Of a DNA stretch of 64,000 nucleotides, positions 34,435-44,563 are shown piece by piece (the stretch's first letter is position 1; each line of letters begins with the position of its first letter). The DNA comes from Grifola frondosa. Taxonomy: Eukaryota > Basidiomycota > Agaricomycetes > Polyporales > Grifolaceae. Under the pieces are notes generated by a model. It was given only the letters and a program-made list of their open reading frames with translations. It searched no databases and was not told the origin of the DNA. The stretch covers positions 2,914,001 through 2,978,000 of the forward strand of contig LUGG01000002.1 in the NCBI GenBank assembly GCA_001683735.1. The letters are read 5' to 3'. The position numbers were made by a program, and so were the translations under genes.

Positions 34435-36411
34435 ATGTCAGAACATGATGAATTTGTACCCCGCGATTTCACCAGAATACAAAAATATCTCCATTCTGAG
34501 TGTACTCAGGACCCAAAGGAAGCTCTGGCTGCCATCGAGGACTCCATCAACGATCTGAATGAGACCGTCCTTGCGATGAAGTCTTATCGGAATACCATTA
34601 TTCCAATTCATCGCCTTCCCAACGAGCTATTAGCTCGGATCTTCTTGCAGGTTGTTGCAGCCACTTTACCCAGCATGCGCTGGATGGTAGTTGCTCAGAT
34701 CTGCCACCATTGGCGCGCGGTTGCACTGAGCTCGCCCAGGCTTTGGAGTACGATTTGCTCTCAAAATATAGGATGCATAAGGGTGCACCTGCGGCGGTCG
34801 AGGTCGGTTCCATTAGACATCTCATTTGACATTACGAGAATCAGATTTGATAAAAAGCTCATGGAAACTGTGCAACAATTTGCCGAGCTTGTCGTACCGC
34901 ATATACACCGTATTCGCCGGCTATACATTGATTCTTGGGGTCCCGAAGCAATGGAGAGTCTATCTTCTGCCCTGAATGCTCCTGCTCTGTGTCTAACAGA
35001 ACTTAGTCTCAGCCTTCGTTCTTCAAAGTCTAACACCCTCGCCGCACAATTCTTTAACGGATCTGCTCCACTCCTTCAATCATTATCCTTACTTGCTATG
35101 CTCACTCCATCCGACTCTCCCTTTTATTGCGGGCTGCTTTCCCTCGAACTGCAGGAGTGTTCGATAAAGAGTGACGAATTCCTGCGGATCTTGCAGGCGT
35201 GTCCTCTCCTGCAGTGTTTAACACTTAGAAACACTGGTCTTGCGCTATCCAGAGATATAAACACATATCCCGAGCCTGCACGCATTGTCGAACTTCCTCG
35301 ACTCGTCAACCTCACCATTCACAACCAGAACCGTGGCATAAACATCGCATATACGCTTGCACACCTCTGCATTCCATCGCATGCATCGTTGGAGATACAT
35401 TGCCCTCTTAGGTCGAAGGAGCCTTTTCTATCGCGGGTACTTCCACGAGGTCTTACTTCTCCAAAAGATCTTCTTTGCATGGAAACTCTGATGCTACGCT
35501 CGGACTGGTCCGACACTGTCGTCATTGAGGCATCCACGATCGACACGCCCCGACTATTCTCGCTTTCTTTATCATACGTATACAAGCGAAGGGACGATCA
35601 GCTACTTGCAGGACTTTGTGATATCTTCTCGGGCGCACCAGTGGTCACCTTGGAGATGAAGTATAGCATACCTCTTGATTGGCAACCGTCAAATTGGGCA
35701 TATCTGTTTACTCATTTTCCTAGATTGGAGAATGTGAGGATAAAAGGCTCGTTCCCCTGGGAAGCAAAGGAGATGCGCACAATTCTCGCACCGTTTGGAA
35801 TGAGGACGACCTCCCTGGTGGGATCTTCTGACCAAGTCCTTCTCTGTCCTCGTTTGAAGGAGCTAATCGTGAAACCATTCGATAATTCATCCGCTCAGTG
35901 CGCTGCGATTGTCTGCCAAGTTATTCAATATCGAATGCTACATGGCCACCACGAGACTAGTGGATGGAGCAAGGGCGCATCGTCGGCTGAGAATGAGGTG
36001 GTGCTCCACTTTGCTAAAGGGGGCAGGCGGACGATTATGCCATACAAGATTCCTCCACGTTACTGGCATCTATACAGACAATTCACGACCAATCGTGCCC
36101 CACTTCGCGCTCATCTGTTCTCGATTGGGCAAACGCACGATGATATATGTCCAGCTTGTGGAAGTGCTCCCGAAACCATTCGACATTACCTCCTTCAGTG
36201 CCCGAAGTACTCGCGCATTAGGAGCCGTCTCTACGGCGAGCTAGGGTATATCCCGAATGCCCTTCCGGCTATTTTCTCTCGTAGAGGCGCAATCAATGCC
36301 ATTTTTCGGTACATCCATGCTTCTGGTCGTTTCACAGACATCCTCCCATACACGCTTCTTGCGTACCAAAGTCCTAAGACTCTACAGCCATTGCGGCCGT
36401 TACCACGGTGA
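34435..36411 (+). CDS. F-box protein fused to a LINE C-terminal tail
   Basis: One uninterrupted 658 aa reading frame. Residues about 25-60 form the short helix that precedes the F-box in many mushroom proteins (AIEDSINDLNETVLAMK), and IPIHRLPNELLARIFLQVV to LSSPRLWSTI is the F-box. Residues 100-530 are LRR-like. From about residue 541 the style changes: YRQFTTNRAPLRAHLFSIGQ, then the CCHC knuckle CPACGSAPETIRHYLLQC, then a last helix with AIFRYIHASGRF. That is the end of fungal LINE reverse transcriptases after RNase H. No RT or RNase H remains, so a 5'-truncated LINE appears to supply the last 115 codons. The F-box part should bind Skp1. What the tail does is unknown; it could bind nucleic acid. 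Confidence 0.8.
   Translation: MSEHDEFVPRDFTRIQKYLHSECTQDPKEALAAIEDSINDLNETVLAMKSYRNTIIPIHRLPNELLARIFLQVVAATLPSMRWMVVAQICHHWRAVALSSPRLWSTICSQNIGCIRVHLRRSRSVPLDISFDITRIRFDKKLMETVQQFAELVVPHIHRIRRLYIDSWGPEAMESLSSALNAPALCLTELSLSLRSSKSNTLAAQFFNGSAPLLQSLSLLAMLTPSDSPFYCGLLSLELQECSIKSDEFLRILQACPLLQCLTLRNTGLALSRDINTYPEPARIVELPRLVNLTIHNQNRGINIAYTLAHLCIPSHASLEIHCPLRSKEPFLSRVLPRGLTSPKDLLCMETLMLRSDWSDTVVIEASTIDTPRLFSLSLSYVYKRRDDQLLAGLCDIFSGAPVVTLEMKYSIPLDWQPSNWAYLFTHFPRLENVRIKGSFPWEAKEMRTILAPFGMRTTSLVGSSDQVLLCPRLKELIVKPFDNSSAQCAAIVCQVIQYRMLHGHHETSGWSKGASSAENEVVLHFAKGGRRTIMPYKIPPRYWHLYRQFTTNRAPLRAHLFSIGQTHDDICPACGSAPETIRHYLLQCPKYSRIRSRLYGELGYIPNALPAIFSRRGAINAIFRYIHASGRFTDILPYTLLAYQSPKTLQPLRPLPR
36055..36411 (+). 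mobile_element. LINE remnant (C-terminal zinc-knuckle region)
   Basis: The translated CCHC motif has Cys codons at 36148-36150 and 36199-36201 at its ends. The flanking residues match the common C-terminus of basidiomycete non-LTR elements. The 5' junction is estimated from protein style only. No poly-A tail or target-site duplication was identified downstream. Confidence 0.6.
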
Positions 36412-36776
36412 ACCGGGAGCAAGGTATCATGATCTTGGGTGCTGTTAACTCTTCACTGACTCTTGAATTTCCATTCAGCGGTTTAACCTCCTCATTTGTG
36501 AACTTCACGTCAATGCTGTCGGAGTGAAAATGTTAACCGTCTGGAGGTCGTAGGGGAAGTAGGCATAATTAGTACCAGTCAACGGAGGTTGCGCGTATTT
36601 TGTTATTTCGCGCTACATACATGCCCGCTCAACGCATCACTGATATGTTTAGTCTATACCGCAACTCCTATACGTACTGAGCTATAGTCACCACCCTGGC
36701 CATCAATATAATACAGAATTAAGACTTCTACGTCCATGGTGTCGATCTATAGTCCGACGATATAAATACAGCTAAA
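36412..36776. other. Intergenic, convergent 3' ends
   Basis: Gap after the LINE tail. It could include LINE 3' untranslated sequence, but I see no poly-A or repeat to prove it. Confidence 0.45.
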
Positions 36777-39458
36777 TCACAGTGGCTTCCACCCCTCCCC
36801 CGCGGGCCACTTCAGGTCGTCCCGCTCCAGCACCAAGCGATGCGCGCCTGGCCGATCGCCGTCTTTATCAACCATCGCGACGTCGACGCCGCCCTCCCTG
36901 AGCCGCCGCACGCGCTCCGCCACGCTCTTCTCCGCCTGGCAGCCTTCGCCCGCGTCAGGGTCCTGGTCCAAGCCGTCGTCGTCATCGCGCCCGGATGTAC
37001 CCCCGCCCGCATCCACGTCGTCCATGAGCCCCTCCTCCCCCTCCTCGCGTATCCAGCGCGCACCATGCTGCGAGTGCTGTACGAACCCGCGGCGCGTGAG
37101 TCCCGCCTCCGCCTTGTAGCGCGCGGCGTCGAGGTGCGGCTGCGCGCGCAGCTGCAAACTCGTGAGCGTCTTCTGAATGTTCGCGATCGGCGAATCCGAA
37201 AACGCGGACGCATCGCGGTCCCGGTCCCGGTCGCGCCCGCGATCGCGTCCGCGCGACGAGATGGAGAGGTGCCGCGAGAGCGTGTGGTTCGCCGTAGCGA
37301 GCTGCGGTGCGGGGCTGGCGAAGGGTGAGTCTGAGGGTGGCGTCGTGGGCGTCAGCTGGACACTCTCGGGCCGCTTCCGACGCGGAGGAGGCGGGAGTGG
37401 AGGAGCAGATGCATGGTGCATCGACTGTGAGCGGAGCATGCGAGAGGAGGGCGAGCCCGCTCGCTCGGATTCGGGTGTGGGAGGCGGTTTACGGTCGGGG
37501 TGCGTGGGCGGCGGCTCCGAGGGAAGGTCAACTAGTGAGCGCGGAGGTGTGCGCACTGGCGAGGTGGAGCGCGAGGCGAGCCACGGAGGCTGAATTTCTA
37601 GGGGAAGAGTGGGGCGCTTGAAAGGTGCGACCTTCGCGTGGGCGACCTGCTCAAAAGACCGTGTGGAGCCTACCGTCGACGGGGCGGAGGGACTTATCCT
37701 GCGCCGTGGCGGAAGGGATGGTACGCGATCTGGCATTGGGCGACCCCGGAGCTGCCGGACCTCGATGAAGCGGAGTCTCCTTCGCCGTCGAAGAGACTCG
37801 TGCTGCGGATGCGGCGGGGTGCGGAGGGATTGCTGCTTTTAAGCACCTCGAGCACGCGCTCATTCTCGAGCTGCTGCTCCGCTTTCTTCAAGCTCTGCGC
37901 TATGCGTGTCGCCTGAAGGGATTGCTGAATGAGGACGTTGGGATGGTTCGTAGTGGAGCTTCTCGAAGGGAGTGCAGCCCCCGCTGAGGGATTAAGCGAG
38001 GCATGTCGGGGTGGAGGAAGGACTGGGGGTTTACGAGGCGGAAGCGGCGGAAGTTTGGCATCGAGTGAGGCAGAGGGACGCGTGCGTTGATGAGAGAAGC
38101 CAGGCGCATTTGCGGGTGCAGACTGTGGCAGCGCACCTTGCGAGCCCCTCCGAGCGAGGAAGGGGTTATTGGGTTTAGGCGGAAGTACTGGAGGAACGGA
38201 TGGACGGGGAGTTGTGGACGCGGAGGGAGCAGCGGGGACGTAGGGAGCAGCAGGAATGTAGGGAGCAGCGGGGGCGGACTCGGGTGCACGCGAGGTGAAG
38301 GCTTGAAATGGATTTGCATCCGGGGAGGGAAGGCTAGGCGAAGGGGTAGGCTGCGCTGCATGGGACTCTGATAGAGACCGAGACGGCTTGCCAGTTGGAG
38401 TTGGCGGACGGGAGGGGGCTGGGTGTGCTGTGATCACACACGACACATCAGAACAGTAAAAATGAGCATACAGCAACACAAAAAATAGGGAGAAAGCAAG
38501 ATGTAATGAGTGCGGTAAACTGCCAGAGTCAGAGCAACCAAAAGCGCAATCAAAAGCGAGATGCAAGAAGAATTCACAGGCATGGGAGCTGCAGAAGACG
38601 AACGCAAATAGTATACCACTTGGCGGACTGCAAAAAACCATACAGCAGCCATGTTGGACTCTCACTAACCCGTCAAATGAGCTACTTTATGGATCTCCTG
38701 ATCACTGCAAACTCAGAGCGGGCTCCCAGCGGTGTCCAAACTCCATGAGATGCGAGAATGCAAGGGAGACGCTGCCAAGAAGGAAAAGGACATAGAAGGG
38801 AGAAGTACATACCTTGCACGAAGACGAGACTCTTATCGAGTTGCCTTCCATCCTGAACATGAGAAACGAGACGGAGAACAGCGAAGAACTGGCCCGCAGT
38901 GAGGATATCTGTTGGACCTAGGTCTGGACAGAACATCCGGAGGATCTGCGACACATTAGGATGCGCTGCAACACTAGAGGGTATGAATAACACGCACTGA
39001 GTCCACGACATGTGTAGAGAGGGATGGATATCGGCCTCTGAGCCAAGCTCGCGCTTCCCGAACGCCGAGCTTGAGTTGTTCGTAGTCGACTTTAGGCTGA
39101 GGCTCATCTTCAGCGACGATATCCTGAAGAGAGGCGGTGAAGAGGGCGTGTTCTGAGTCGTTGAGAGCAGAGACATGGAGGGAGAGCGGACGTGGCATTG
39201 AGCATATCGCAGACGACGCCGGCTGGTTAATGATGCTGAGCCAAGCACGACGACGGCTTGTGCGGCAAGGGCACGCTCTCCGGCGCTTGTCTGTGCTTTT
39301 CATCCCCGTCAATGTCGGCGTCGGCGTCCTCTGAGTACGCCTTCTCGTCGTCCCACTCATTCCCTTCCCGGCTCTGCTCATCGTCTTCTTGTGTCTTCTA
39401 TATGATCTTATTGAATCGGCTCCCAATTCTTTTCGAAGATTACATCTGACCGGTCCAT
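36777..39458 (-). CDS. Proline-rich adaptor with EH/EF-hand-like N-terminal domain
   Basis: The start is a 15 nt exon (39458-39444, MDRSD) joined by a 46 nt intron to an acidic segment (EWDDEKAYSEDADADIDGDE). A 52 nt intron then leads to the helical block DYEQLKLGVREARAWLRGRYPSLS. After another intron comes ILRMFCPDLGPTDILTAGQFFAVLRLVSHVQDG. The pairing of two helix-loop-helix units resembles EH domains, which bind NPF peptides in endocytic proteins, and NPF motifs (ANPFQ, NNPFL) occur in the tail itself. The following 600 residues are rich in Pro, Ser and Arg, include an RDRDRDR run, and end in an acidic-to-basic tail. One frame change near 37740 in a GGGG run separates two long open parts. 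Role as an endocytic scaffold is inference. Confidence 0.6.
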
Positions 39459-40936
39459 GGGACCCCCTCGATAGTCGCTCTCGGACGCATATCCGTCGTG
39501 GTTCAAACCGACAACTGGGATGTCTAGGGATGCTATGTCGTCTCTGCGTCGAAATGCAGGCAAGACAGTCCACTGTAGAAAACCTTTGCGCAGTTCCGCA
39601 CCACGTTCCACCGCAATTTTCACGGATCCCTTTCTACACAAAAAATTGCAGGCTTGCGCTAGCACTCTGCCAATTTATCTGATCTGGGCGCGGTCTTTAG
39701 GATCGCATACTCCGAATTTGACCATGTGTTTCATGGTGAAGTCATGCATTATTTTCTGCGACACTCTCATTTCATTTTTCAAATCTCGAAATATTTCCCA
39801 TCCAGCATGAAATCAAGCAATCTCTTCCTATGTAGGACTGGGATACGAGACACGCTCCATGCCTGCACGCCGTCACGCCCATTGACGCCGGCACGACGCA
39901 TGTTGGCCGTCCACAGCTCATGTCCCGCGCGCGTTTCTTTTCTCCCGGCGATTTTGATTATACCTCGTCTGCAGGCCTGGAAGAGTCGGGCGTTCTGATG
40001 GTCCCTCTTATGCCTGGCCCTCCCCATTTACGTCTTCAACTCCCAGCATCCTGGCCGCGCTCCCTGTAACACCTCGTTGCGGCGCTGCACAATTTTCTGT
40101 TTTTCCCCGCCGCTAAGAAGCGTCTCTCGGTTGGGAGATGAAACGAACCCTGATACTGGACTGGCCCGTATCCAGCTGGTGCGTGTATCGCTATTGTTTA
40201 GTCTGGCACGCTGCGTGGAGGCATGATCGATGCGGTCGTGCTTCGCCAGCCTTATTTAATCCTACATTCTTCGCATGCGTCTGATGCGCAACATTATCCG
40301 CCCACCCAGATCTTGGGGTACGGATCTTCTGCAGATCGTGTTTTTTCCCTACATTGTGTCGTTTGGATCAATTAAATTTCCATATTTGTGATAGTACGTC
40401 CATCGTATTTCGAACAATGGGTGAAACACCACACCCTCAATTTGGCAGGTCTCTAAGAACACGCTAGCATGATTTATCTACATATTTAGAGCAATCAGGG
40501 CCGCGGCAGGTAGTGCGAGAACACATGTAAGATCATATGATTTGCAGTCAAGCGACTCCAATGAACTTGCCCATTAACTACACTCCCGAACAACATTGAT
40601 CCTCATGTGCCGCGGAAGAGACATTAGACATCACGAAAATATTGCATTTACATAGCCTGATGCGCATGGGCTCTAAAATGAGACTTAGTGGCTCAGTCAC
40701 CATGGTTAAGCACAAAGCCACACCTCGTCTTCCGTCGGGGTCCTTGTCCGACCTCAATCTTCACGCAAGAATACCTCTACTCTCTTCCACCAAGGACGCT
40801 AGACAGCGGGAACAAGCTCACCTAGAAATATGTCTTAAGACAACCTCCGGACTCAATATTCGACTTAGGAATCATTGCAGAAGATGAAAGAGATTCAAAG
40901 CGAAATACACAAAGGCAGCGGTCTAAAATACAACAA
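39459..40936. other. Intergenic
   Basis: About 1.5 kb between the start of the adaptor gene and the end of RPB10. No ORF with family features, RNA gene or repeat was recognised. Confidence 0.5.
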
Positions 40937-41341
40937 TCAGTAAACAGGTTTGTCTTTTGTGCGTTCATTCGCTAAAATCCATAGAAAATCAGTGGAAGGT
41001 CCAACTAACACATCAAAGGATACTCACGGTTGTAATGCAACAGCTTTTCGATGAGGTCGACATGGGTGAGCACCATCCGCCGACAGCAGTAGCGTTTCAG
41101 CTGAAGCTGATCTAGGGCATCACTATATCACCAATTCCAACAAGCACTAATGAGCACACGTTGGCGAAAGGAAATTTTTGAGGTATTACTCACCCTTCAC
41201 TGACATCGTTGGCCAAGAGCTCCAGGTAGGCGTTCCACTTGTCTCCGATGACCTTCCCGCAGGAAAAACAGCGTACTGGAATGATCTGGCAAGGTCATAG
41301 GTGAGCCGTTCAAAGTGAAAGGCTGGTGGGAGACATACCAT
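40937..41341 (-). CDS. RPB10: RNA polymerase subunit RPABC5 (RPB10), shared by Pol I, II and III
   Basis: Four exons, 41341-41339, 41285-41194, 41122-41028 and 40971-40937, sum to 75 codons (74 aa). The first coding exon is only the ATG. The product begins [18 protein letters not shown] with the zinc ligands CxxC, continues [32 protein letters not shown] (the second Cys pair is CC), and ends with a short basic tail. It matches RPB10 across eukaryotes almost residue for residue and has the family length. It caps the RPB3-side core of the polymerases. The divergent RING gene starts 213 bp away, so a shared promoter is likely. Confidence 0.95.
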
Positions 41342-41554
41342 CTTCGACGTCCTGCGCAACTTGGATTTGCGACGCTGTGGCTTACAGATGTCACGCTACG
41401 TTGATGATCATGTGACCAGCACGCGAAGGCTGCGCGCTTAGTGAATCCGTAAGTTAGGCTAAGTTCAGTCGGAGCGAACGTCCCGGGGGGGCGAGGTGGC
41501 CGCACGCATGCAGGCCTGCACGTTGAGCTAACTCTCTCCATCGTCACTAGTACC

Positions 41555-44050
41555 ATGTCGTCGTCGTCGTCCTCACTGTCGCGCACAGCCCGCTCTTCAC
41601 AGTCTCTGAGCCTAGAGGACGACGCTCCCCGTGTTGCTCCATACCTTACTCATGTTGTAACTCACCACGGCCATCTCACCCTCGTGCCTCCTCAGAATGC
41701 TGGTCGCATTCGCAAAACCAAAAAGCGGAGGCCAGCAGATGGATCGAGGTCTGAGCGAAGGTTGCTCGACGACGAGCCCCGCTTCACCACCGCCGTCCCA
41801 CCGTCCTCCTCCGCCGGCTACACCCAGCCCCTGTTCCCGTCCGGCAGCGCAAGCAGGCCATCTCGCCATCGACTTCGACAAACAGATATGACGAATCTTT
41901 TCAAGGTACGCCATGCGTCCATGCTGTCATATTGATAATGCTCATTATCGCTTCACAGATCCAGCTATCCCCGACTACCCTCCCCCTTCCTTCCAGGAAG
42001 CCATCTCCTCATCTATTTCTCTGTCTCTCGTCTCCGCTCTTTCCCTCCCTACTGATGCTACCCCGTCACCACTCCCTCAGCCTCAAACTTCAGAGCTTGC
42101 TACGCCTCCCATGTCTCCAGATCTGCCTCCTGACTCTCCATCTCCCCCAGATTCGCCATCCGATCCTCGGTTATCCATCACATCGACTATATCGGATAAT
42201 GTTGAACCTCTCACTATGGACCCAGATGAACGATGGGAGGCCGATCGTCATCTTGGCTTTACCTTGGAGGAGCGAGTCATTCGGGAATGGGAAAGACACC
42301 AGACAGCCGAGTCGGTATCTGCCCTCGCCACTCCAAGGCCCTTTAGCCCCAAAACGTCTTTACCGTCCACTCCCGTCTCGCCATACTCACGCCGTTGCTC
42401 CCACTGTGGATCGTTCCGCCCTCTTGAGTGTGGCGACATCCAAAGCCTTGACGAGAGCGATGAAGAGGACGCTGAATCTTCGTCTGGCCCATCACCAACC
42501 CGAACACTGGACCCTAAGAAGAATTTAGTTCTCTCTTCTTCTGGCGATACCTATTCTGCCCCCTCCTCTCCACTTTCTCCAGGATCCCAATCGCTCTTCA
42601 AGATGCCTTCCGCTTGGGCAAGTAGCGTGACGCTCTCGCTTGGCGCAGCGATCCTCCCACACAAGTCCAGTCCCTTGAAGCGCAAGGAAAGCTTCGGTGT
42701 TCGAAAGCTTTTCGCGTCCAAGGGAAAGGAGCGCGGTACCTCCGCGGAAGTGAACGACGAGCCTTGGGAGGTGGTAGAACCCCCATCGAGTGACGAACGC
42801 CCCGTGCTGGACCTTGTTGCGCCTTCGTCGGCCATCCGAAGCGCGCTGCAGTCTTCATCGCCTTCCCCGACCAGCCAGGAACCGCGTTCGCCAGTAGCTT
42901 TCCTGAACCGACCAGTGCGCCGTCCGCCCGCGCTCCCTCTTTCGCAGATGCATGTCCCGAGACCCGAGAAGACACCTCTTCCCGCCCCACCTCTCATTGC
43001 AGCAGGACTTAGGAACACCCCAAGGAGTGCTTCGAACCCCGTCCGACCGTCTCCGGTCGTTTGGAGGCCGTCTCCCTGCAGTGCGGAAAGCGGAGTAAAC
43101 GTCGTGCCTACGTACGAAAACTGTACTCGTGCTGCTGCGGAAGATAGTCACCCCAACATACGGGCTCCTCGCGTAATGGTCACTCCACCGGAACAAGAGA
43201 CTGATCCCGCATCCTTTTCTCTCCCTGCTGCTGATCTGCGCCGCCGCCGTGCAATCACGCCACCACCACGACATCGTGCAGCCACGCTTGACTGCGGTCC
43301 CAGTGCTGCGCCGTCCATCGAGCAGACGATCTCTGCGCAACCTGTGACGCCCACTACTCCGACGCAACACTATCGAGGGCGGCCACTTCCCCAGCCACCA
43401 TGCGAGCCGTCGACCGCAATCAAACGCATGCCTGCTGACCTTGCGCGCTCTCTCAATACGGAGCGCCGCAATCCTCCTGCTCCACGAACGAACACGCTCG
43501 AGGTGCACGAGGACTTCTCGCACGTCACGGATCTGGATGTGCTAGTGTCCCGACTGGATGGACAACAACAGGACGGTGCGAACTTCGAGGTCTGTCCCCT
43601 CGCGCCCCGTGTGCGGAATGCGACTGACTGGACGTGCCTAGGATCTGCTTCTGTTATCTGACTTCCTGGGCCCTGCACCGCGCGTGCCGGAAGGTGGGCG
43701 CGCTCCTGCGCGGAGTGGCGCGGAGAAGTGCACGATGCCGCTCGTGGGGAAGATCGAGCTAGAGCGGCGCCGCGTGCTGAAGGATGGGCGCGTGAAGTGC
43801 AAGATGTTTCTGCTCGGCGCCGTCGTGGACAAGTGCGGAGTCTGTCTTTCGCAGTTTAAGGCGGAGGAAGTCGGCGCGCTTGCGCCGATTTGCCAACATT
43901 CGTGAGTTCGCATATGATGATGCTGTTGTAAACAGTCCGCTCATGTGTCTGTTGATGTGTAGATTCCATGAGAGGTGTCTGAAGCGCTGGCTTGCGACGA
44001 GTCGCACTTGTCCCATATGCCGCATTGCGTTGTCCATGGATATCGCATGA
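41555..44050 (+). CDS. RING-H2 finger protein, putative E3 ubiquitin ligase
   Basis: Exon 1 41555-41905, then 41959-43589, 43642-43901 and 43963-44050. A long Pro/Ser-rich, presumably disordered region (about 600 aa) precedes the C-terminal RING: CGVCLSQFKAEE, then CQHSFHERCLKRWLATSRTCPIC. That is C-C, C-x-H, H-x2-C, C-x2-C with the last intron splitting the SF-H codons. RING-H2 proteins pass ubiquitin from an E2 to substrates. Just before the RING lies VGKIELERRRVLKDGRVKCKMFLLG, a conserved-looking lead-in. A CxxC (CSHCG) near 42400 may be a second small zinc site. In exon 1 the frame that joins exon 2 (SPSTSTNRYDESFQ) differs from the one that starts at 41555. Either a base is missing or a small intron was overlooked. 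Confidence 0.75.
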
Positions 44051-44529
44051 CTTTTTTTTAACTCCATACACGACCCGCTCACGATTCATAATTTGCTTCG
44101 CACATTTGTGCATGAACTGTATGCCACCGCTGTAGCTCTACCGTTTCTCTCCTTTTTTTTTTTGTTTCCCCTTCGGATGCAGGTTACGCTGCATGTGCTG
44201 TCTACGTTGTTGTGACTCGGGTTTGAGGGCTCAGTCGCCGTATTGGCAGTGCGGGTGCGGCAGGCCCACCCGGTTTTGGACTTGGAATGCATGGATATTT
44301 GATCGATGTTTGGTGCTTGGCTGCTCTACACTACCGCACTCTTGATCTATAGAGTATGCTTATAGGCTACACTACTACATACCTACGTTCAGGCTGTAGA
44401 GTCAATTGAGTTTGTATACAATCTACCATTTATGGTATCGCTGCAAATCCTTTTGCCTTGGTAGCGGACCGTAGCGGGAGAGCGGAGCACGTGACTGACG
44501 CGAACCACGCGACTCGCGTTCAACCTCGA
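44051..44529. other. Intergenic, upstream of the condensin gene
   Basis: No gene was seen. A CACGTG palindrome lies at 44488-44493. Confidence 0.5.
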
Positions 44530-44535
44530 ACGCGT
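44530..44535. promoter_or_regulatory. MCB-type box (ACGCGT) before the condensin gene
   Basis: The palindrome ACGCGT sits 29 bp before the ATG at 44564. MCB boxes bind MBF and confer G1/S expression in fungi, which would suit a mitotic chromosome gene. A six-base motif can occur by chance, and it lies very close to the start. Confidence 0.4.
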
Positions 44536-44563
44536 CTCTGCTTTCTCGTTACTGGTCCACACT

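Noticed and set aside
36777..37250. Arg/Asp-rich run as an RNA-binding RD domain
   Set aside because: The run is short and lies in a low-complexity tail, so it does not support a functional call.
42855..43523. 222 aa minus-strand frame opposite the RING gene
   Set aside because: Arg/Trp/Cys-rich shadow of the proline-rich plus-strand exon.
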